A DNA stretch of 56,785 bases from positions 1-56,785 of the forward strand of contig NZ_JAQBOI010000299.1 in the NCBI RefSeq assembly GCF_028288105.1, written 5' to 3'. This DNA is from Mucilaginibacter sp. (GTDB lineage: Bacteria > Bacteroidota > Bacteroidia > Sphingobacteriales > Sphingobacteriaceae). How positions within the stretch are numbered: position 1 is the stretch's first letter; each line of letters begins with the position of its first letter. A program made the position numbers and the translations under genes. This document shows positions 10,405 through 18,821 of this stretch, piece after piece. The notes below the pieces were generated by a model that had not been told where the DNA came from, searched no databases, and was given only the letters and a program-made list of their open reading frames with translations.

Positions 10405-11222
10405 CTACCATACTCCCTGCGCGGGCGTACCGCCCGCGCGACAAGGCCCTGGTGGAGGGTGCCGTAAAGATCATTTATACCAAGATCTACGCCCCTTTAA
10501 GCAAAGATATCTTCCATTCCTTAACAGAGCTCAATAAAGCCATCCGGGAGGCCCTGGAAGCCCACAATACCCAGCAGCTCAAAGGCCGCAACTACAGCAG
10601 GAGATTACAGTTTGAAGAGATCGAAAAGGAAACCCTCGCCCCGCTGCCTGTACTGCACTACCAGTTCAAAAAGCAGTTTCATGCCAGGGTGATCAAAAAC
10701 GGGCATGTCAACCTTGGCCCGGACAAACACTATTACAGCGTACCCTACCGCTTTATAGGTAAAAGGGTCAAGCTGCTCTACTCGCGTAATACCGTCGAGA
10801 TCTACTCCAACTATGAGCGCATAGCCCTGCACAAGCGCAATAAGAACCCTTACGGCTATACGACCGATAAAGACCATCTGGCCACTACACACCGCTTTGT
10901 CACCGACTGGACACCTGACAAGTTCCTGGACTGGGCAGCTTCCATCCATGAGGATGTGCGGCTATATATCCTGAAGATACTGGACAGGAAGCAACACCCC
11001 GAACAGGCCTACAAATCCTGCCTCGGTGTACTGGGCTTCGCCAAGAAAGCCGGTAATGAACGCCTGACCATGGCCTGCCAGCGGGCCCTGAACTATGGGG
11101 TTTATAATTATAAAATCATACAGACCATACTGGAAAACAAAATGGACAGCTACGAGGAAAGCATCTTCGCTAATGAACTGCCTATGCCCAGCCATGATAA
11201 CATCCGGGGCGATTACAAATAA
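10401..11222 (+). pseudogene. istA: IS21-family transposase IstA, 5'-truncated
   Basis: The C-terminal half of an IstA. The frame opens at 10401 with GTTILPARAYRPRDKALVEGAVK, split here as GTTILPARAY and RPRDKALVEG; the latter holds the catalytic Glu of the DDE triad. The N-terminal helix-turn-helix and both catalytic Asp residues are lost. An in-frame GTG at 10452 could start a product, but it would be inactive. istB follows after 33 bp, as in intact IS21 elements. The left end of the insertion sequence is missing. Confidence 0.88.
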
Positions 11223-11255
11223 CCGTTAAACAATATTATAAACCAATAAAACAAG

Positions 11256-12005
11256 ATGAATACAAACACCTTAGACAAACTGCGGAAGATGAAGTTCTTC
11301 GGCATGTTCCATGCTTTCAAAAGCAGTGTGGAAACCGGTAAAACCAATGATTACACGGCAGATGAACTGCTGGCCGTCCTCGTAGATGCGGAGTGGGACG
11401 ACCGCCAGAACAGGAGGATAGAGCGTACAATACTGGGCGCCAAATTCCGCTATAAGGCTTCGGTAGAAGAGGTCAACTACCACGCGGACCGGAGCATTGA
11501 CCGTAACCAGATCAAGCGCCTGGCCGACTGTACCTTTATAGACCGCTTTGAGAATATTATCATCACAGGCAGTACAGGTATCGGTAAAAGCTATATTGCT
11601 TCCGCTATCGGTTACCAGGCCTGTATCCTCGGTTACCGGGTATTCTATGCCAGCACACCCAAGCTGTTCGCCAAACTCAAGATGGCCAAGGCAGATGGTT
11701 CCTATATCAAGGAAATGGCCAGGATGGAAAGACAACAGCTGTTAATACTGGATGATTTCGGTATCCAGCCCTTTGACGCGCAGAGCAGGGCCGCACTGAT
11801 GGAGCTGATCGAGGACCGCCACGGCAAGACCTCCCTGATCATTACTTCACAGCTGCCGGTTAGCAAATGGTTTGAAATGATCGGTGAAAAAACGATCGCT
11901 GACGCTATACTGGACCGTATCGTTCATGATGCGCACCGTATCGAGCTGAAAGGGGAATCCATGAGGAAAAAACGGAGTGTTGAACCGGAATTCAGCCATC
12001 AATAA
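11256..12005 (+). CDS. istB: IS21-family helper ATPase IstB
   Basis: AAA+ ATPase that regulates IS21 transposition and target choice together with IstA. The 249 residues include Walker A GSTGIGKS (about 105-112), Walker B LLILDDFG (about 163-170) and the sensor ITSQLPV (about 196-202), at normal length. It follows the istA fragment with the usual short spacing. The gene appears intact, but without a functional IstA the insertion sequence cannot move by itself. Confidence 0.93.
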   Translation: MNTNTLDKLRKMKFFGMFHAFKSSVETGKTNDYTADELLAVLVDAEWDDRQNRRIERTILGAKFRYKASVEEVNYHADRSIDRNQIKRLADCTFIDRFENIIITGSTGIGKSYIASAIGYQACILGYRVFYASTPKLFAKLKMAKADGSYIKEMARMERQQLLILDDFGIQPFDAQSRAALMELIEDRHGKTSLIITSQLPVSKWFEMIGEKTIADAILDRIVHDAHRIELKGESMRKKRSVEPEFSHQ

Positions 12006-12080
12006 AAATAACTTTTAAATAACTACTTTTGACAACGCTTCTACAGCATTTGCTGCATACCCAATGTCAGCTCAATTGCC

Positions 12081-12296
12081 TGGTCAGTTTGGCCCGGAAT
12101 AAGATGGTCAGTATCATCAGAACATACAACACCTAAAAACAACATTTTACCTGGTCAAATTACCCCGGAATCAGCTTTTTTTTGCGCGTTTTAAGCTATT
12201 TTTCAATCATAACCACGGACTGGTTAAATTACCCTGGAATGATTTTTAACCAGTTTGAGCCGGGTGAATGGTGGTCATTCCGGAGTATATTGACCA
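12081..12296. repeat. IS21-like terminal repeats downstream of istB
   Basis: Four direct copies of a roughly 20-bp motif lie at 12081-12100 (TGGTCAGTTTGGCCCGGAAT), 12152-12171 (TGGTCAAATTACCCCGGAAT), 12221-12240 (TGGTTAAATTACCCTGGAAT) and, diverged, 12249-12269. The first three are spaced about 70 bp. A fifth copy at 12277-12296 is inverted (18 of 20 bases match the second). Several terminal repeats are normal for IS21 ends. The inverted copy, flanked by GGTGGTCA/TGACCACC, abuts the next transposase gene and may belong to that element. The 12006-12309 gap contains nothing else. Confidence 0.7.
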
Positions 12297-12309
12297 CCTT
12301 TATGCTACC

Positions 12310-13851
12310 TCAACGCCAGGCCGGGTCTTTACAATTATGGCTGTCGCGGAACTCCGCGACCGTTCTTTCCTGCCCCCAGATCTTTTTTCCGGCTTTTTTC
12401 GGATGCAGGGCGAAATGCCGGTTACGCTCCTGGAAATGCCGGTCAATGGCAGCCTGGCAATGGCCAATGCTGGCATAGTCACTGTGATGGATGACCGAGC
12501 GGGCGAGGCCGCTGAACACAGATTCGATCACATTCAGGAATTGCGCTGATGCCGGTAAAGGTGCAAGTTCAATGATTGGCGTATGGTGCCTGGCACGGTA
12601 GCATTCGTCATTAACGATTTCCAGATGCTCCCTGAGTTTTTTAGAAGCATGCCAGCCAGCAGCATCCCAGGAAAAATAAAGTTTATCCTGATCATGGTAC
12701 CGGATTCGCAGCAATTCGATCAGCCTGATCATTTCCGCGGTATCTTTCTTTTTGGAGTAAAAATGGGTCACCTGGTTGGTGGACAGTTCCAGTGCCGCAG
12801 TACAGATCAGGCAGCCCTTGCTTTTCTGATGCTGGGGATAAGTTTTGGATTCACCACGTTTGACCAGCGCACGGCCGCCCTTCATTTTGACCGAGAAAGG
12901 GCCGTATTCGTCCACAGAGAAGAATTTCTCTTTAGGCCCTAAATCTTGCAGAATGGATTGAATGTGCGATAATTTTTCGCGAAAATCCGGATCGGGACTG
13001 GTTAGTACCTTCCGGGCCTTGCGGAAGACGTATCCTTCTGAACGGATATAAACGGAGATCATAGGTACTGAAACCGGGATTCCGTAAGTTCGCTGGTAAG
13101 CTACTGAAAGGTCTTTTAGCCTCCAGGAGGTCCGGTTGAAACCATGCAGCTGTGGTGCTTCGTGGATCAGCCGGATCAGGTTTTCTTTTTTCAGGGAGAT
13201 TTGCGCCAAGACCTCAGCTTTTGTCCGGTATTGCCGTTGTTGCAAACCTGACAGGCCGCTTTCTTTATAAATTTTCAACCAGCGGCGGATCTTTTCGGGC
13301 GTGCGTTCGATCTTGCGTGCAATCGTGGTTATGGAATGCCCTGCCGCAATGTCCAGCATTACGACAGCCTTTTCCCACTTACGCCGGTCGGAACTACGGC
13401 GCCATTGCCGGAGGGTATCCCGGTCTGCCGAGCTTACCTCAAAACAGATCATTGGCTTGCACTGAACTGAAGTAGTTTTCATCCATTCGGCATAATGACA
13501 GGCAAACTGACTATAGCGATAACCCGCCGGCTGTATGTCCCGGTAGGCCAGCCAAAGCTGTCTGATGGTCCATTTACCCCGGAACTTATCGATCAGTCCC
13601 GGCAGTAATTGTTGTAATTGTAATTTAGCGCCGCCTGTCTCCGGCGGTGTCTGAAAAAATTCCAGGCAGGACCGGAAACTTTGAGTGCGGCCGGAGTTCG
13701 TTGTCAGGTCACCGAGCAGCCTGATATGTCTTCTTAAAGTATTACGCGCTATGCCGATTTTCCTGGCATCCTGTGTAATATTAATGTTCCCGGAAACGAA
13801 AAGTGCGCAGGTCTTCCGGAGCCGGGACCTGGATAATCTGGAGGTTTTCAT
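12310..13851 (-). CDS. IS630-type transposase with IstA-like N-terminal extension
   Basis: A 513-residue protein, longer than usual IS630 transposases. The C-terminal two-thirds is a DDE_3/IS630 enzyme: a helix-turn-helix (TTIARKIERTPEKIRRW), catalytic Asp in FFSVDEYGP, second Asp in FSWDAAGWH and Glu in LNVIESVF. The first about 130 residues instead resemble the start of IstA: an ITQDARKIGIARNTLRRH helix-turn-helix and a TIRQLWLAYRD ... GYRYSQFACHY segment. It opens at 13851 with ATG and ends next to an inverted copy of the IS21-type repeat. The frame is intact. The element ends cannot be fixed; 13852-13920 shows no clear matching repeat. Confidence 0.8.
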   Translation of the reverse strand: MKTSRLSRSRLRKTCALFVSGNINITQDARKIGIARNTLRRHIRLLGDLTTNSGRTQSFRSCLEFFQTPPETGGAKLQLQQLLPGLIDKFRGKWTIRQLWLAYRDIQPAGYRYSQFACHYAEWMKTTSVQCKPMICFEVSSADRDTLRQWRRSSDRRKWEKAVVMLDIAAGHSITTIARKIERTPEKIRRWLKIYKESGLSGLQQRQYRTKAEVLAQISLKKENLIRLIHEAPQLHGFNRTSWRLKDLSVAYQRTYGIPVSVPMISVYIRSEGYVFRKARKVLTSPDPDFREKLSHIQSILQDLGPKEKFFSVDEYGPFSVKMKGGRALVKRGESKTYPQHQKSKGCLICTAALELSTNQVTHFYSKKKDTAEMIRLIELLRIRYHDQDKLYFSWDAAGWHASKKLREHLEIVNDECYRARHHTPIIELAPLPASAQFLNVIESVFSGLARSVIHHSDYASIGHCQAAIDRHFQERNRHFALHPKKAGKKIWGQERTVAEFRDSHNCKDPAWR

Positions 13852-13920
13852 GAGCGTGTAGTTTACCAGCAGATAACAAGCAGGCTCATGTATGGTCGAC
13901 AGGAAATCGGCTAAGTTATC

Positions 13921-14820
13921 TTAAAGCGTAGTTAAAACAGCTCCATCCGTTAATTCATATCCATTGGTATCCAGACCGGTAAATTTTTCAAGGCAATTAT
14001 GGTAGTCGGGAATGTTAAAATTTTTATAACGGATCACGCCGGTTCTGTTTACTACAGTTGCAGGAAGATCTTCGCCCGTTACAGTCATAAATTGCGGAAT
14101 ATAGTCCCGCAATGTTTCCTGGTACAGATGTCTGGCTGCTAATTCCCGGAACTGAACACCCTTAAGCGCTTTTCTTTTCAAACTGTTATACATATCTCTC
14201 ATTGAGTGATATTGACCACCGCCATCTGTAAGGAGGCATATAATCCCGGTCTGACCCAGGCGAATGGTGATAAACGGATATGTAAAATTATCTGCAAACC
14301 AAAAATCCTCCGGTTCACGGCTGGATATTTTGTAGGTAAAAAAGGACCACGGGAAGTCTCCTTTAAATGTAGTTTCAGGATGGTAGGTTTGCAATAACGT
14401 GTACATAACCTGATTCTGATCCTCAAAAAAATTATCCGGTAAAATATTATCTCCGTTTTTTACACGCCTGTCCATAGGCAGGCGCTGCTCAAGATTTCTG
14501 ATACCCAGATAAATTTTAATCAGCCAAATCACAATCGGATACTGGTCAGCCCGCTTTATCCTGCCGCTTTCCATAATTGCTTTTACCGTGCTCTCAAGCA
14601 TGGAGAATCTGGTACCGTTGCATTTCTGGCAGAAGGGAACAGTTACCGTACGATATGGTATTGTAGTGCCATTAAGTAGAATCAGATGCTCATCGTATAA
14701 GCCGTAAGCTTTTAACATCCATTGAGGAAAGATATGTTCTTTCGTCTGATTTTTAGCAGTTAATACCACGCCGCAAACAGGGCATTTATCTTTTTGAAAA
14801 AGCAATGGTGGGATTTCCAT
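13921..14820 (-). CDS. HNH-like zinc protein, possible nuclease
   Basis: A 299-residue protein with two zinc-knuckle pairs at the N-terminus: CPVCG (about 14-18) and CQKCN (about 64-68). Between them EHIFPQWM supplies the histidine of an HNH/beta-beta-alpha-metal site. The remaining about 230 residues are unrecognised. It starts 8 bp after the S1/P1 nuclease gene on the same strand, the last gene of a three-gene operon. A metal-dependent nuclease is plausible; the exact family and role are unknown. The DNA between its stop and the transposase holds no gene. Confidence 0.6.
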   Translation of the reverse strand: MEIPPLLFQKDKCPVCGVVLTAKNQTKEHIFPQWMLKAYGLYDEHLILLNGTTIPYRTVTVPFCQKCNGTRFSMLESTVKAIMESGRIKRADQYPIVIWLIKIYLGIRNLEQRLPMDRRVKNGDNILPDNFFEDQNQVMYTLLQTYHPETTFKGDFPWSFFTYKISSREPEDFWFADNFTYPFITIRLGQTGIICLLTDGGGQYHSMRDMYNSLKRKALKGVQFRELAARHLYQETLRDYIPQFMTVTGEDLPATVVNRTGVIRYKNFNIPDYHNCLEKFTGLDTNGYELTDGAVLTTL

Positions 14821-14828
14821 AATTGGTA

Positions 14829-15968
14829 TCAGAAGATGATTTGCTTTTTGTCCGTTACCACAATCTCGGGTTTGCCCTTATAGTCGATAACCTGACCGGT
14901 CACAGTAATGGTCTTGCCGTTGATCTGTGTGCTTAAAGCTTTGGCATCTCCTCTTAACACGATGGTCAGCGGGCTGTCCGGGTAGGCGGCACCAACATTT
15001 ACCAGGATCATACTGCTGAATTCCTTGCTGCCGTAAACTTTGGCGGTTAGGGTTACTGTTTCGTTCAGGTGGCTGGCCGCGTCTTTGACATCGATGGTTT
15101 TTGCGGTGCCTGCGGTTTGGTTTGCTACTGATTTTGCGGTTTCACCTTCGGGTAATTGCGGTGGTGCAAAAGTATAGGCATAAACCTTGCCACTATAAAT
15201 ATCATTCAGGACACCTGCCAGGCGGATACCGCCCTGATCAATGCGCTGTTCGATGATGCCGATATACGTTTTATAATAATCTTCGTCGATGTTACTGTTC
15301 TTCTCTACTTCTGCGTAAAGTTTGGTTGTGATCTGGTAGCTTTCCCAAAGCCATTGCATTGGCTGATCAGCCTGCCATTGCTTAATCTCTGTCGGCGAAG
15401 CTTTATCATATTGCTTGCTCATTTCAATCACCGATAAACCCTGGTGGTCGATGAGTTTGCTGTCCCAAAGCGAATGGAGGTTAGTGCCGTTATTATCAAA
15501 GCGCACCTGTATGGTATTCCCGCCTTTATCTTCCTTGCGGCTGACATGCATGGGCTGGTGAGCATCACCGACAAAGTGAACGAGGAATTTCAGAGCCTCA
15601 ATCTTTTGTGCTTTGGTGCTTTGTGGATGGGTCAGGACAATCCGGGCTTTTTGCATCGCTCCGTAGACATTATCCTCGCCCTGTGCTTTTACTTCTTTGC
15701 TGAATTCTTCAAAGCTAAGACCCAGCGGCAGGTCGACAAAATGCCAGCCGGCGGTGCTTTTGAAAGCGGGTTCATTGCGTACTTCATCGGCCCATGTAGC
15801 AACATCGGATAAGGACTGGCTGCCCAGCAAATCTTTTACGGCTGCTTTAGCCTGTGGTGTTAAGTGGTTTTCAGCGATAGTAGCCACCGCCTGGTGGCCT
15901 TTGAAGCCCCAGGAAATCAGCAAAATAGCCACTATGCAAATGGCCAGGTATCTAAAAGATTGTTTCAT
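14829..15968 (-). CDS. Secreted S1/P1-type nuclease with C-terminal OB-like domain
   Basis: A zinc-dependent nuclease of the S1/P1 family, cutting single-stranded nucleic acids outside the cytoplasm. A signal peptide (about residues 1-19) precedes SWGFKGHQ; processing would expose the Trp whose amino group binds zinc in this family. Further metal ligands are in WADEVRN, HFVDLPL, HFVGDAHQPMHV and LHSLWDS. The catalytic domain ends near residue 270. The last about 90 residues (VTLTAKVYGSKEF ... ITVTGQVIDYKGKPEIVV) look like an appended OB-fold, unusual compared with the about 270-residue classical enzymes. It lies 18 bp after the 247-aa gene and 8 bp before the HNH-like gene, so all three are co-transcribed. 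Confidence 0.88.
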   Translation of the reverse strand: MKQSFRYLAICIVAILLISWGFKGHQAVATIAENHLTPQAKAAVKDLLGSQSLSDVATWADEVRNEPAFKSTAGWHFVDLPLGLSFEEFSKEVKAQGEDNVYGAMQKARIVLTHPQSTKAQKIEALKFLVHFVGDAHQPMHVSRKEDKGGNTIQVRFDNNGTNLHSLWDSKLIDHQGLSVIEMSKQYDKASPTEIKQWQADQPMQWLWESYQITTKLYAEVEKNSNIDEDYYKTYIGIIEQRIDQGGIRLAGVLNDIYSGKVYAYTFAPPQLPEGETAKSVANQTAGTAKTIDVKDAASHLNETVTLTAKVYGSKEFSSMILVNVGAAYPDSPLTIVLRGDAKALSTQINGKTITVTGQVIDYKGKPEIVVTDKKQIIF

Positions 15969-15986
15969 TATTTTTTATTGTATTGG

Positions 15987-16730
15987 TCAAATTGTTTCTG
16001 TGTCTTTTGTTTGTTTTTTCTGAACCCAATCCTTATAAGCTTTTGCAGCATCAGCAAGATGATGAGCTACAGAAGTCAAAACCTCATAAGGCAGCGGCTT
16101 GCCAGTTGCAACACCTTTGTTATTATAATACCTGTTTTGAGCAACAGTTACTGTTAATTTTTTTCCATCGGGTGAAATTTTAACGGGTTCATAAGTATAG
16201 CGGCTGATAACCGGGTAAGGTATTTCATATAAAACCAATTCCAATTCCTCCAGGTTACCGAAGTGATTGACAACCTTATTAAACTCCTCATGAACGTAGA
16301 ATGAATATGACGCATCGCCCATAAACCCACTGGCTGTAACTTTAGTTTTTAATACCGGGGTCATGACAACTTTTGTTTCTTCGATAGCAGCAACAATTTG
16401 TTCAAAAACAGGATTTTGCTGTAATTCCGTTTTAATTGCCTGCAGCTTGCTAACCTGATCTGCATTGAGGTAAAAATTTGTGATATATTTATCAATCGCC
16501 GGCTGGATAAATTGTGCAGTTTGAATAGCTTTTCTATTATAATCCGCAAGAGCTTCAGGGATTTTAAAACCGATGACTTTTAGCTCTTCATTGCTTACCG
16601 GGTTCTGCATATAACGAGCAAAGCTGCCTTCCAGCTCCCTAAAAACATCAGCATCGGCCCCTAATGCCCTGTTGCGCGACTGGAGGCCCAATCCTTTCCT
16701 TAAAAAATCTTCATATTCCTGAGCAGTCAT
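15987..16730 (-). CDS. Hypothetical protein, first gene of the S1/P1 nuclease operon
   Basis: A 247-residue protein that I do not recognise. It has no signal peptide or membrane segment. It is mainly helical with a hydrophobic amphipathic middle (FIQPAIDKYITNFYLN, about 90-105) and a mixed segment around 160-200 that may be beta-rich. It ends in a charged tail (DWVQKKQTKDTE). It starts about 160 bp after the PD-(D/E)XK gene and is followed at 18 bp by the secreted nuclease gene. Its function is open; an immunity or chaperone role for the nuclease would be speculation. Confidence 0.55.
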   Translation of the reverse strand: MTAQEYEDFLRKGLGLQSRNRALGADADVFRELEGSFARYMQNPVSNEELKVIGFKIPEALADYNRKAIQTAQFIQPAIDKYITNFYLNADQVSKLQAIKTELQQNPVFEQIVAAIEETKVVMTPVLKTKVTASGFMGDASYSFYVHEEFNKVVNHFGNLEELELVLYEIPYPVISRYTYEPVKISPDGKKLTVTVAQNRYYNNKGVATGKPLPYEVLTSVAHHLADAAKAYKDWVQKKQTKDTETI

Positions 16731-16891
16731 AGTGGTTTATTTAGACGGCAAAAGTACGGGTTTGGATTTAAGGCAGAGAAAATTACCTGGTAAATCATAA
16801 TCCAAAATGCGAAGTTCACTCTCGTTTTCATTGGCTTTCTTCTGCAATACGGCGCTTCAATTTTCTTTTAAACCGACTTGCATCAGCTATG

Positions 16892-17851
16892 CTACCCGTA
16901 GTTAGGTTTGCTGAAAAAAATATAATTTAAGGTCCCTTCCTTAAACGCGTTATTAAAATCAGATAACAAATCATCATAGCCGATAAAATTTTCCTGTTGC
17001 TGGATCTTTTCCAACCAGTTTATACGTTTTTCTGCAAAAGCTTCATTTAGCATAATGGGAATAGCTTGTGCAAAGATGTTTTTATTGGGGGCCGGGGTGA
17101 CTGTATAATACAAGTATTTTTCATCCTGTTCAATGGATTCTTGTACCTGCAAACAAAAAAATAAAGCCATTATCCCATGGTTATGAACATAAACCTCATT
17201 TCCATCACGGTCTGTCCAATAGGCTGCGTCGATGGTAGTATCCCAAAGTTCGCCGTCAGCCGTGGGGGTCATTTTTTCCTTTTTATGTCTTATTACAAAA
17301 GATGTTTTATCGGGTAATGAAATAAAATAATCACGGAAAAATTCGGACATCAGATTTCTTTTGTGTGCAGTACCCAGGTCAATTTTATAATTTCTACCGG
17401 GTTGTAACTGCTGCATGTCCTCAAGCCTGAACAAAGCCCAGATATCAAATTTCTTCCACTTCCAGGCCACCAATACAGGAATTCCTGTAATTTCGGAGTA
17501 TTTTTTAAATCCGTTATAATACTTTTCGGACCAGCTAAGAGCATCTTCTTTGCTGGTTTTTATTTCAATATAATAGGGCTTTTTTTGTCCATTAATATTT
17601 ACAACAACCAATACATCCGGAACGGAGAAGTCTTTTTTTGCTGTAACTGGAATTTGAAACTGCTCCAGTTTATGTATTAACTCAACGTTTTTTAACCAGT
17701 TTAATATAAAAATGAATTCATCCTCCTGAACAAGGCCATTATCGAGTTCATGAATGCGTTGCCGTATAAATTGTGGATCCGCGTCCCATCCTAATTCGGT
17801 GAATATTTTTTGTAAGGCCCTTGCCTGATCGTCCGGTTTTGATAAAAGCAT
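16892..17851 (-). CDS. PD-(D/E)XK nuclease-like protein, third gene of the ATPase-HNH operon
   Basis: A 319-residue protein with a restriction-endonuclease-like core: VPD at residues 77-79, then a strand, then E96-I-K98 in YIEIKTS, matching PD...ExK. A helix with WSEKYYNGFKKYSEITGIPVLVAW follows, as in Holliday-resolvase-like folds that pack a helix after the ExK strand. The C-terminal half is unrecognised. It lies 25 bp after the HNH gene on the same strand and very likely belongs to that operon. Known two-gene Septu systems do not include it as far as I know. It could be an extra effector or a DNA-sensing subunit. Confidence 0.65.
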   Translation of the reverse strand: MLLSKPDDQARALQKIFTELGWDADPQFIRQRIHELDNGLVQEDEFIFILNWLKNVELIHKLEQFQIPVTAKKDFSVPDVLVVVNINGQKKPYYIEIKTSKEDALSWSEKYYNGFKKYSEITGIPVLVAWKWKKFDIWALFRLEDMQQLQPGRNYKIDLGTAHKRNLMSEFFRDYFISLPDKTSFVIRHKKEKMTPTADGELWDTTIDAAYWTDRDGNEVYVHNHGIMALFFCLQVQESIEQDEKYLYYTVTPAPNKNIFAQAIPIMLNEAFAEKRINWLEKIQQQENFIGYDDLLSDFNNAFKEGTLNYIFFSKPNYG

Positions 17852-17876
17852 TTTATATCATTTTGGTAATACGTCA

Positions 17877-18821
17877 TTATTCAATAAGCCCTAATTTTCT
17901 GCCTATGTCCTGATATAATTTGGCAAGGGGTCTTTTATGTGTATCTGTAATCGTTGAGTAATTCCCGAGAATCAGCCTGTCTATTTCAGCGTTACTTAAA
18001 TTAAATCCGGTGTAAGTACGCAGATATTCACGGTAACGTTCTGAATAAGCTACTTTACTTTTAATTATCAGTTCCAATACATGATCTGTGTGCTGGGCAT
18101 ATAACAAGTGCAACTTAAACGTGTTCAAATGTCCCCTGATAGCATTTTTAAAGCGCAATTCCACACTGGTTTTATCTGCCAGAGGGTTCATAAAATTAAT
18201 ATTCACAATCTTATAAGTAAATTCAAACTGGCCCTCCTCCAAAAGATATGGATTAATCAAGCCAATGGAAACAGGATCATTATCAGCCTTTACATCTAGT
18301 CCGTTACATGTTTGACAACATGGTATCAGGTTGTAAAAACTCACACCAAAAAACGGGTAAATGGACTGTGGGTAAAAATGATCTAATTGGGGCTTGACCC
18401 TATATTGCTCCGGAAGGTGATAAATGTAGCTGCGGTTACAGTATGGGCAGGTATCTAATGATATGCGTTTAATAAAATCGAGTTTTTTAAATTCCTTTTT
18501 ATTGTACGAATGTGATATGAAAATATTCCACAATACCAGGTTATCATCGCTTCCCGGTGTAATTGCCCCCATAAGATTGCCACTCATATAGTCAATAATT
18601 CCTTCGAACGCGCTCGGCGGCGCGCTAATCAGCGTTCGCAATTCATCATCATCTTTTAACAGAGTTAAATAGTCGCGCAAATCATTACTCGGATAACGCC
18701 GAACTTCGTTATAGGTAATATAACCAGTCGTCAAGGCACTGTCAATGCGCTTTTGAACTAACGGTTTGACAATTTTAAAATGATCTTCAGCTGTACCACT
18801 GTTAATGTAAAGTTTGATCAT
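17877..18821 (-). CDS. HNH nuclease, PtuB/RetB-like
   Basis: A 314-residue protein with the HNH pattern CPYCNR (about 141-146), QLDHFYPQS (about 160-168, His-metal site) and CCQTCN (about 184-189). This matches the HNH partner of ABC-like ATPases in Septu (PtuB) and in retron Ec78-type modules. Its ATG overlaps the ATPase stop by 4 bp (ATGA), so the two are translationally coupled and probably form a complex. The family role is anti-phage nucleic-acid cleavage after ATPase release. No reverse transcriptase or retron RNA is nearby, so Septu-like is the better label. Confidence 0.8.
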   Translation of the reverse strand: MIKLYINSGTAEDHFKIVKPLVQKRIDSALTTGYITYNEVRRYPSNDLRDYLTLLKDDDELRTLISAPPSAFEGIIDYMSGNLMGAITPGSDDNLVLWNIFISHSYNKKEFKKLDFIKRISLDTCPYCNRSYIYHLPEQYRVKPQLDHFYPQSIYPFFGVSFYNLIPCCQTCNGLDVKADNDPVSIGLINPYLLEEGQFEFTYKIVNINFMNPLADKTSVELRFKNAIRGHLNTFKLHLLYAQHTDHVLELIIKSKVAYSERYREYLRTYTGFNLSNAEIDRLILGNYSTITDTHKRPLAKLYQDIGRKLGLIE

